DNA of 64,000 nucleotides from Meandrina meandrites (taxonomy: Eukaryota > Cnidaria > Anthozoa > Scleractinia > Meandrinidae), in contig OY855911.1 of NCBI GenBank assembly GCA_963693305.1, forward strand, positions 30,892,939 to 30,956,938, written 5' to 3'. The notes below the pieces were generated by a model that was not told where the DNA came from, made no database searches, and saw only the letters and a list, made by a program, of their open reading frames with translations. Positions 1-10,000 of this stretch are shown one piece after another; positions within the stretch are counted from its first letter, which is position 1, and each line of letters starts with the position of its first letter. The position numbers and the translations under genes were made by a program.

Positions 1-242
1 TAATAATAATAACAACAACAACAACAATAATAATATTAATAATGTAATAATAAATGACAAACAATGCTGCAAGGCCGATCATACTACGTAAAAAAAGTTT
101 GTGAGACACCAACACGACTAGAAGCGATATAGCAGGATTGTAACCTTGGACAGCTGTTTGGTCCTTATTGGGACTCTTCACCACGGTGTAGTGAATCTAA
201 TTGAACCATAGATCGTTAAGTAATAGTTATGAATGGCCTTCT

Positions 243-600
243 AAGGGACGGACCATCAGAAAAGTGATGAGGGGTGGGTAGGTGGGAAAAAATTAAAAAC
301 AAAAAACAAAAAAAGAAATTCATGCAAGGGAAAATGTCCGAAAGAAAATTCATGCGAGGAAAAACGCAAGGAAAAAAATTAATGCACAAGATGGGCCGCA
401 TTTTGATATTAAACCAGAATAATAATTCTTCTCGATAAGTGTTCCAAAATGCACCAAATGGCATTAGAGCGTGTGTAGATTTTCAAAATTTTCCCAGGAG
501 AGGATGCCTCCGTACTCCCTACTGAGGCCCATTTGAATACATCCCAATCAATGCTAACTTTCGGGCCTACGGGCCTGACAGGTATATAAGTTACACAATT
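243..600. mobile_element. Partial copy of the AAGGGACGGACC repeat
   Basis: The left end AAGGGACGGACCATCAGAAA and the following 300 bp match the element at 12724-13586, down to the GGGCCTGACAGGTATATAAG block. Parts of its right side may continue at 2160-2290 (GTAACGTTAA, TTTTTAATTAATT blocks). The right end itself is not found. Confidence 0.6.
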
Positions 601-2470
601 TTCACAATAAACAGCTATTTTCTTTTGAAACCTCCCTCAATAAATTAAGTGTATTTAAGTGAACGTTATTCAAAAAAGAAAAACATTATGTCTAGACATA
701 ATGTTATTCTTTATGTCGACGCATGTTCATTTGATAACCCGTTCGGGAGGATTCGTACCAGGTATAAAGTTAAACCAATAAGATTTTAAGGCGGAGTTTG
801 CTATGTAAAAGCAGGAACAATCGCTTAATTCGTTCTTCTATAAGTGTGCTGTAAACCATCGAATATTTGGTTGGTGCAGGTTTTATTGGGTAGATTTGCC
901 GTTTTATATGGTTTAGCTACAAACATATAATTGTAATGTGGCTCCACATTTTCCACACATAAAAGTATATTCTGACAATAGATTTTAAATTTTGCAAATT
1001 TAAAGCCTCATTCATACTTTCTATAAAATAAATTCTTTAAAGCAACATAGAGTGTATTCGATTTCACTACCAGAGCACGCAATTCAGGTCATACGTTGTG
1101 ACTCGTATCGCTATCTAGTATTACACCCCAAATGCCATTTCACATTTTGCTGGAACAGGCCATCCTCGGAGATTGGGCAAAATAATGCAAAGGATTTTTT
1201 TTGCTCAATCGGGAGCCAGCATTCGCAGAGCCGCTTGAAAATGGTCTGGAGAGACTCGTTTCCCAGAGGTTTTTATACTTTTATATAATTTTATTTTCGC
1301 CGCTACAATTTCTGCCCGGTTTACTTCGTTTTGCCCCGACTAACTGCCCCTGGGTCTCCGAGGACAGCAATAACACTTTCCTATTAAAAAAGTGTTTTCT
1401 TTTTGGCGCCACTTCGCGCTGCCGAAAACATTTTCCTTGATGCCAGAATACGTGCTCTTGATCGCTGGATATTGGATGTGTTTATATTGTTCATTTACGT
1501 TTTACCATTTAGCCTTCTCTTGCATGTCATCCGGTGTCTTGTAGCTCGGACAATTGGCTGCTAGCTAGATGCATTAGGCCATTACCAAGTGCTTAATCTA
1601 TTCTCACCTGTTTTTGTTAGATAGCAGTTTCTTTATCTAAAGTCAATCTGAAGGCTGCTCAAGGACAGCGTTAGGATTGCCAAAAGGTTTTGACATGAGG
1701 CAGTTTTTTGGCAAGCACTTTCTGCTTGTTCACTTTGTTACCTCGGTAACCCGGGCGGTACGTGAAATGCTCACCATGATGGTTCAGACAGGTGGCTGCC
1801 ACTTTGTATGTATTTCAATTTAGACTTCTTATCATCAGCCACGGGCTGTTGTTGTTTTCAACCTTTGACGCGGGCTTTGCATTGTTCTTTTTGTTGTGGG
1901 GCGTGTGTAACAGTTGTGAGGCTCGTGGCGTTTTTTGGCGCCCCATGTTTACATTACCGTTTAATATGTTCAGATTTTCTATATTTTGTTATGACTTAGA
2001 GATAATTGATTCAATTAAAACTGCCACATGAGTGGCCAATTTTCTCCAAGTCATTTGTAGTATCGAGTCCTAGCCTTCGCAACCCTTCCTAGTATCCTAT
2101 TCAGGCAAAGCTCGCGTCAAAGGTCTTTTATTCTAGGAACTTGCATCGATATAAAGTATTTTATGTCATAAAATAAACTTTAAAATGGAACGTAACGTTA
2201 AGTGCAAGCTATGTATTCAATAAAACAAAGTAGCACAGTTTTTAATTAATTCAATATCAAATTGTACATGAAGCAGATTTTCTCATTTAGTATAAAAGCA
2301 AGGTTAGATACGAAGTAGCATCCTTTATTTAGTTTCTTACAGCCGACCGGCTTTGCTCAAAGAATAGTGGTTGCTGTTTGCTTTGCTAGGTCCAACAGAT
2401 TAGTTCTGAACGAAGGCGTATACACTTTCTACACTTTCTGATTGACGGATGTATATAAGACCATATAACT
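601..2470. other. No supported gene
   Basis: Short frames of 60-80 codons only, without homologous motifs or splice context. The segment 2160-2290 repeats the block at 13360-13450, so part of this is interspersed repeat. Confidence 0.6.
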
Positions 2471-2477
2471 AAAAAGG

Positions 2478-3650
2478 GGGTCTCAATGGGGTTAACCGCC
2501 AGCCATCGAACGGCCTAAAATTTAACCGTCAACTGTCAAAAATTGTAATTTTTACCGTTAACCGTCAAAAAGCTGTTTTTAGTAACCGCCAAAACGTTTT
2601 CGTATCTCATGATTTCAGTTGCTCATTTCGGACTTTTGGATCTCAGCGAATAGTTTTAAAACTGGTAAACCAGTCTTCATGATTCCAAAATACTCACTTT
2701 ATGGTGTTTCCTTCTGAATTAAGTATTTTAGATTTCAAAATTAATAGCGGAGGTCAAGAAGGCGCGCGAAAGCGGAGCCCCATAGGTTCATGCGTACAAA
2801 GCAGATAAATTGGAAACCCATTGAGCCGAAAAATTTTGGTAAGGTGACCTTCCGTCCGTACTTCCGTACGCCCTGATTAGCCAGTTGAAAGTTGGGCGAG
2901 GTTTGATGTTCAAAGCGTCGGTTCGAATGTTCACTAGTATAAATAAAAAGTTAAGCGAGGTTTCATGTTCAAAGCGTCGGTTCAAATGTTCACAAGTTTG
3001 AATAAAAAGTTGAGCGAGGTTTGATGTTCAAAGCGTCGGTTCGCATCTTCACAAGTTTGATTAAAAGTTAAGCGAGGTTTCATGTTCAAAGCGTCGGTTC
3101 GAATGTTCACAAAAAAGCGAGGTTCGATGTTCAAAGCATCGGTTAGAATGCTCAAAAGTTAAGCGGGGCTTCATGTTCAAAGTGTCGGTTCGAATATTCA
3201 CAACTTTGAATAAAAAGCTGAGCGAGGTTTGATGTTCAATTCAAAGTGTCGGTGAAAATATTCACACCAATGGCTATAAGGGTTTCGACAAAACACTGAC
3301 CTCCTAACTGACCACCCTAAATATCATCAGGGAAAGACTCTTTATACCTCTTTGTCACTCTCGAGTCCGTGCGCAAACTGCACACAGTGAAGGAATTAAA
3401 TTTATTTACGACACAAACGTCTTGCTCTCGCAGAACAATGAAAATGCGCATTGTTCCCAGTGTTACAAGTTCAACTTCGACAAAACAAAACCTTCCTCAA
3501 AGTAAATGGAGAAGCAAATGCAAAACCATTGCAATAAAAGTTTGTAAGCGAAAACTTAAGCGAAGTTGTGTGATTTTGCGCTTTTGATAACCGTCAGCAG
3601 TCAAAAGCTCTAAAATTTAACCGTCAAAGAACCACCCCCCATTGAGACCC
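2478..3650. mobile_element. Inverted-repeat element enclosing a minisatellite
   Basis: It begins GGGTCTCAATGGGG and ends CCCCATTGAGACCC. AACCGTCAA motifs flank both inner sides. The 59-bp tandem repeat lies inside. No protein frame is seen, so it is a non-autonomous element. Confidence 0.65.
2889..3270. repeat. 59-bp minisatellite, about 7 units
   Basis: The unit starts GTTRAGCGAGGTTTSATGTT and runs on to TTCAAAGCGTCGGTTCGAA. Units alternate between GAGCGAGGTTTGATG and AAGCGAGGTTTCATG, so the true period is about 118 bp. The fifth and last units are shortened or altered. Confidence 0.85.
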
Positions 3651-3655
3651 TAGCT

Positions 3656-4147
3656 CTTACAGGAAAAGAATATATTAAAGAATATCGAGTTAAGAACTGA
3701 ACTAAACCAGTCAGTCACCGAGGCAAAATGGCATCAGATTCTTATCCAGATATCAGGGTACGTCTTCACTAATAAGACTCTCGAAGCAAGCTTTTAACGA
3801 AAAACAACTGGCACTTAACACAAATACTTATCTTAATTGTTTGACTGGTGTTACTTAAAAAAAAAGATACAGCTTGCGTTGGAACTCTGAGAAATGTTGC
3901 TGAGAAATTCGTAGTAAAAGGTAAAATCTCCTAACTCACGTAGTCAGATTTACGTTACCGTCGGACTCAACTAACTGACTTGGGCACGGAAGGCGGATGG
4001 GAGGCCAATCTAGAAAGAAAAAGTTGCGTTTTCAAACGAAAACGGATACGCGTGGACGAGGCCTAAGTTCTAGGGAGAACATATAACTTTCCCGGCCTGC
4101 CCGCAGGGTTTCCATCAGGCTTATTTCAACGTCAGCCAGCGGATTAT
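3656..4147. other. Left part of copy A intron-like sequence
   Basis: From about 3960 to 4154 the sequence parallels copy C intron 4 (about 50770-50990), including TATAACTTTC and GGCTTATTTCAACGT. It is the remaining piece of the A gene upstream of the 2.7-kb insertion. A tiny candidate exon lies at 3728-3757 (see findings). Confidence 0.5.
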
Positions 4148-4528
4148 ATAGTGACAGGAGCCATAATGGGAGGAGACCGTAAGCGCGACATCCACGCACC
4201 CTATGATACGAGACAATTTATATATTTTTAGAACAGGTAGTTCCATCCTCTACGTCATAAACACGCGCGGATACACGGGAATTGCGTGGGTTCTCGCGTC
4301 GGTGTTGCCGGAGTTGCGTGATTAGTGTCATTTGAGTCGCAAGTAAATCTGCCGCAAAAGAGTCTGTGTTAAAAGTTGAAATTGAGAACGAAAAAGAAAT
4401 CAGTCGTTCTGTGAACCATAAATTTTGTATGGACGCTATATGCACAGTAGGCTGTGCAGCTTCTGTATCGTGCTAAATTAGCTTAAATTCATCTCTTGAA
4501 TTTTTTTGTCAGTTAAACACAAGACTAA

Positions 4529-4755
4529 AGCCTGGGCCAAACGAGGATGAGAGTTGATGACAGTTCAAACTCTCGCTCTCGTTTGGCATGGAACTCTCAT
4601 GCGCTCTCATCGACTTTGAACGTGCTTAAATTTTTCGTGAGAGTCGATGAGAGTTTTCTCTCGTTTGGCCCGAGTTGATGAGAGCGCATAAGAGTTGACG
4701 AAAACTCTCATGAGAGTCAACTCTCATCAACTCTCATCCTCGTTTGACCTGGGCT
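4529..4755. mobile_element. Foldback MITE, 227 bp, nested in the 2.7-kb element
   Basis: Ends AGCCTGGGCCAAACGAGGAT and complementary AGGATGAG..CTGGGCT; the interior repeats GAGAGTTGATGAGAGTT in both directions. TAA on both sides suggests a 3-bp PIF/Harbinger-like duplication. Confidence 0.7.
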
Positions 4756-5690
4756 TAATGTAGAGAAGTTTTCTGAGATTAAATTCATGATGGCCCGTTT
4801 ATATTTGGATGGTACTTTGGTTAATTGGCTTTATTAAATTCTCAACCTCGGATAATGCAATTCTAGCTTTCTGATTGGTTCACTAGATCTCGGTTATCAG
4901 CCATTATACCTGCGTTTGACCTTATATGGGAAACGAGTGCGGCAAGTGCCGCTCAGTTTAAAAATTTTCCTGCGGGAAGCGAAAGTTCCATCAGAAAAAT
5001 GGCAAATTTGGCGAGGTTTATAAGCTTATAAAAGAAATAATCGACAGTGCCTTCCCTAAAACCACACAAATACCACAAAATGCCATATTTGACTCAACTA
5101 GGTAAAACTGAAAGGATTGATGCGAAATGTTTAATTAATAATACTTGTAAATGTACAACAAGAGCGACTGAACGAAGAAGAAAAGCAAAAAATAATTTAC
5201 GGGAAGATCAGAAAACTTACACAATTTCATTCAGTGTTGGACGTAAATGTGGCTCAGCACTTCAGTTAAGTTTGTTACCTTGATCTTGTCCTTTTATACT
5301 TCAATAAACTTCATCGAATCTGAGTGCAATTTCGTTTCAGCATAATGTAGTAGTCTTGATGACAACCGTGGAGCCGTAAACAAGTACAATATGTAAACAC
5401 TTGCTTCGCTCGTCTTGCACAAGGCGTATAATTTCCAGAAAAGCTATTGCTTCGGATCTTCCCGTAAACCTTAATTGTTGTCAAAATTTTCCAGGATGAA
5501 AAGACGATTTACGAGGGGATTTTCCGAGGAAAATCTTCAGAAGAAACTCTCTCGCTCGCTTTCCTCGCTTGTTTCATTCAACTCAAAAAGTGAACACCGC
5601 GCCACAAATTTTCCCGCCTCCTCATACTATCACTTCGTTTACATCAAAATGAAATGTCCAGTTGATTTATACTAAAGAAGAATTTAATAA

Positions 5691-5805
5691 AACAATTATT
5701 CCATTCGCCCTTGTTGGATACGAGTGGTTATAGCCAACTCGGCGCTTCGCGCCTCGTTGGCTATTTACCACCTCGTATCCAACGCGGGCTCATGGAATAA
5801 TTGTT
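5691..5805. mobile_element. Foldback element with AACAATTATTCC ends
   Basis: Left AACAATTATTCCATTCGCCC and right GGGCTCATGGAATAATTGTT are complementary, as are the inner GGATACGAG/CTCGTATCC. Related ends occur at 18949-19016 and 45966-46074. Confidence 0.65.
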
Positions 5806-7098
5806 AAGTATTGTTAAACATATGAATGGAAGCTTTTGTGCTTGGGATTATATTTGCCTTGGTTGTTTCTGTTGTTTATCGTGTGCGTGAAAGTGGCCAT
5901 ATAATTTGGGTTTGTAAGAAATATCGAAACGCTCGTGGTTCAGTAAAAATTCAAAGCTTATCTCTGTTCTTGTCGACCAAGATTTTCATTGGTCTTGAGA
6001 TTGCATTTATTTGACGAACTGTCTCGAGAGAAGTATGTTGTAGCTCAAGCTTTCTGGCAAGTTAATAATTTCATCTACTATTGAGGTGTTGTAATTGCAT
6101 TTAATCAGATGTCAGAAGTCACAAGAGATTTTAACTTTTCGATTTTTGTTTGAACATAAATAGCAACAGTTGAATGCCCTCTGCTTTCGAAAGCAATACC
6201 AAAATAAACTGCAGCTTTTTGGCATCAGAAAAAAAGGTGCACTGAAAATTATAATACAGGATACTAAAAGGAATATTTTGGGGCAGCATTAGTCGGAAAA
6301 GTGACTTCAATGAAAATATTTTTATTATGCAGTATATGTGTAAACTTATATGATATGAAAGTCACATGTAACTTACAAGAAAGCATCAAAGAAAGGTCGA
6401 AATGGCGTATAGAATGGTATTTCAGCAAAAATATGGTTTCTCCTTTTTTGCTGTCATTCTTTATTCCTTGTACACCCATATCACTGCACTGTGAAACGTT
6501 TCGTAAATTGTCTTGACCACTGTGTGATTCCTCGTACGGCATGTCTAACGAGTCTTCGCGACTGGATTTGTCTGAAAAAATACTACTTCAGACATCCGAA
6601 TCACTTGAATCATACTCACTTTTATGGTTACATTCAAAGAAGTGCTCAAAGAGACCTTGACGTAAATTAGGAATAGAAACTGATGAAAGAAAGCCAGTGT
6701 TTACTTCACTTGCAGAGGTTATTTTTATTCATATTTCTCCGCGCGACGTCCTCGCGAAAATCCTCGTGGCAGTACGTGCGCGCGCCAAGCGGGATGACAC
6801 GATTTGTTCTAAAAATAGAAGTTTTGTCCCATATCATAGGGACAAGGCCAGATCTCGCGCTTACGGTCTCCTCCCATTATGGCTCCTGATAGTGATTATG
6901 TTATTCTGAGAAAGAGGCTTATTGCATCAGCCCACATCCAGACACTGCTATGAAGACAACAAAACATGCTATCCTCCACCCCCCTCTCCGAGTTCAGCCG
7001 TTAAACTGTTTAGTGCCACAAATTCAAGTTGATTTAAGGTTCTATTTTATTGATCAAAATGTGCAAACATTTTAAACCACGTCACCCTTGATTTACAG

Positions 7099-10000
7099 CT
7101 TGAAAAGTTGCTGGAAGAAGTAAGAAAGACGACCCTTAAGGGACAAGAAGATTCAGTCTCATCCCAGTGCGCTTTGTTCGTGTGCAACAAATGGGACCAA
7201 GTTCCGGAGAAAGAAAATAAAGATGTCAAAAACCATGTGATCAACAAACTGAAAAAGTGCTGGCCTGGACTTGATCCCGAATTGCAGATCATCTACATGT
7301 CAACAAAGAAAGCGAGTGTCGCTCAGGACCACGGAATAATCACAGAAGAATTTTCCACTCTGATGAATGGTTTGAAGTCCATGGTTTTGAAAAGCATTAA
7401 GGCTAGGTTGGAAATGCATTGGAAGTAAGTGTTTAAGGGTGTCAGTTTTCTCTTCTTTTTTGACTTCAGAACCAAATATGAGAAATAATAATTCCTTAAA
7501 ATGAAACGCCACTGCCCCGGGGGGGTTACTTGGGCCAATCTTTGTTGGGTATGTGCCGCTAGCCTCTCAGAACCCCTGCCCCATTATAGTCATATTCTAT
7601 GGCCAATTATAGACCCCATCTTAGTCACTTTTGGGTAAATGTAATTTTCACGACCCCAACTTAGTCACTTAATGGGAGCCATTTGTAAAATATTAAACAA
7701 CAGCAATGAATACGGTAACTTTTTCTTTTTGGCGAATCTTTCCGTTTATAAATCACAACTTGCCAGAATTTTCTTACTCTCAAAATCCCGGAAAAGTGTG
7801 ACCCCATTCTAGTCACCCTATAAAAAATGCTTGAAAAAGCGACCCCATTATAGTCAGTCCAGTCGTGAAAATGCGACCCCATCCAGCGGCACATCCCCAT
7901 TAGCCCATTTATAGGAAGTGCCCCCCCCCCCCCCCGGGGCCACTGCACTTAATTTGAGGGCGAGGAAGAACCGATGAAAGAACTCCAAATAAAGTACATA
8001 AGTTATCAATTGTAGAAATGAAAAATGTATTTTCAGGATTTAAGTTATAGATGTAAAAGATGAAAGTGTTATGTAACTGTTTCTTATAGCTAGATATATT
8101 AAGCTCTTGGGATAAAGTCGATTCTGTCTCCCTTGTGATATCTCTCTTGATGTTTCCTCTCAGACGTTTCCAGACTGTTTTCTCTTTGTCAGCGAAACAG
8201 CCTGAAGAGGAAACAGCAGTCTCGAAATGTCTGAGAAAATTGTATAAGCATTTCGCTTTCAACCCGGCCTACAAATTATATTGGCTAATTTACGACATTG
8301 TGGACAAATAATACATTGACGATCGCCGATTCTCTGGTACAACAATCGTGCTAAAAATGGCTAATCCTATAATGATCCTAGCTTACAAGAAAACAGTATT
8401 CGCTTTGGTAGTGATTTATATATAACAAATCGGCGAAACTATTTCATGAGCACTCTATCTTGGCGGTTTTGCAAATATCGGTGTGCTCTAGGAAACAATC
8501 AAAATACTCTGTTCAAACATGGGCAGTTATACTGCAAGCTTATGCTAAAGAGTTGCCTTACATCTATATGTTAAGTGGGTAAAGCATGCATGTACATCTA
8601 AATACACGTTTCATTTCATTTCTTTCAGATGGCTAGATTCCTTGCTCTCAAGGATAATTTATCAAGCAAAAGCTTTCGTGATGAATGCTTCCAGAGACCA
8701 CCACAAAGTCGCTCGCAAAATGACTGCGATTCTTTTCCGTTTGGGTCAGATTGACAAACAACAAACACAAGTTGTGGAAAAGCTTCATAACTATTTGAAG
8801 GCCCGTGTCGATGGTGCTGTTCAGAAGTTGTCAGAGTATCTTAAGTCAGATGATGTCAAAACCCGCTTTACAACATGGGCCTTAGATGAAGTTCCAAAGG
8901 CGGGGAGCTCCTGGGAAGAGACAAAAAGCAATATCGCAAAAGTGTTAAAAAGCCGGCTGCGAGAAACCATAGAGCATTGGGAAGAAGATAACCAAGTATT
9001 CTCAGATGCACGTGAGTCCCTTTTACAACACTTTCAGCAGCGGTACAATTTTGTTGAAGGGCAATTACGGAGTCTCCAAGATGCTGTCACAAATGATGAC
9101 CTCGATGTTCCAGAAGGTAATCCACCCGATAGTAGCTTAACTACGGCAGAAAAGGTTGCCATAGGCGTCACAAGTCCAATCTGGGTTCCACTTTCCCTAT
9201 ATGTGCTGGTCATCGGTGCCCCTGTGGTCGGTATACTGGTGATTAAAAACATGCTGGAAGATAAGAGTGAATTCAAGAGATACGAAAACGACAAGCGTGC
9301 TTTCATGGTTGAAACGTCGGCAGGCTATCTCGATGGCGCTACAGAAGAGAAGGTTCTCAAGTCTTTCGTGGAGGACCAATTGAAAGAGGCGTGGGTGTGC
9401 CTAAAGCAAATTGAAGCCCGTATTCCAGAGCTGATCCAGGCTGATAAAATGTTGTGTAAACAACTTGATGATGAAACCGTCTCTCAGTCAGAAATACAAG
9501 AGCTGTACGCACCAATAATGGATAATGCTTCTGCCATCAGGGGAAATTTGGCAGCCTTTGGATTAGAAGAAATCCGTGTCGCTGATATCAGCAGTGAAGA
9601 GTTAGACTGGAAAGAAGACGAGTCAAGCCGTCTTCGTTGTGGTGCGTTTAGTACTGTGTACCAAGGGAAGATGCGAAAGCATAAAGTCGAGCAAATTGTG
9701 GAATTAAAGGTTTGCAGAGAAACGCTCGACGCCAAAAATGCAAACCTTCTCATGGCGGAGGTGGACCTTCTGAGGTACGCTATTTTCAATGAGTTTCTGT
9801 TAAGGCTTCTGATTATCCCCATTCCTCCAACCTTTACGCCTTACATATAACAGCTAAACTATGAAGGAAGCACGTACAGAATGTGCCAGTCTGGATGTCC
9901 TTAATACCACCGTTAGTAAAGACAAACCGGACGCTCAACCTTATTGAATGTGTTCCAACTTCCTGCATTTTTCGTAACTCGTTTTTCTCTCAAAACCTCC

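Larger units (their letters stand above)
4155..6888. mobile_element. 2.7-kb DNA transposon with long inverted ends, no transposase seen
   Basis: The ends CAGGAGCCATAATGGGAGGA and its complement match perfectly for 34 bp and continue as a weaker inverted repeat for roughly 150 bp. ATAGTGA stands on both sides (4148-4154, 6889-6895) as a 7-bp target duplication. The paralogous intron of copy C (about 50985) has the uninterrupted site. Inside are two smaller foldback elements (4529-4755, 5691-5805) and no long frame, so it is non-autonomous. CAG ends are hAT-like, but hAT duplications are normally 8 bp. Confidence 0.82.

Noticed and set aside
1052..2031. Several frames of 60-80 codons as small genes
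   Set aside because: They overlap in different frames, lack recognisable motifs or splice partners, and fall in AT-rich repeat-bearing DNA where such frames are expected by chance.
2889..3270. CRISPR-like array
   Set aside because: Regular repeats exist, but there are no unique spacers; adjacent units are near-identical along their whole length in a eukaryotic minisatellite.
9034..9822. Long minus-strand frames opposite exon 6 of copy A (and the same in B and C)
   Set aside because: They are antisense shadows of a coding exon; their predicted proteins follow the opposite strand's conservation and have no start or splice context of their own.
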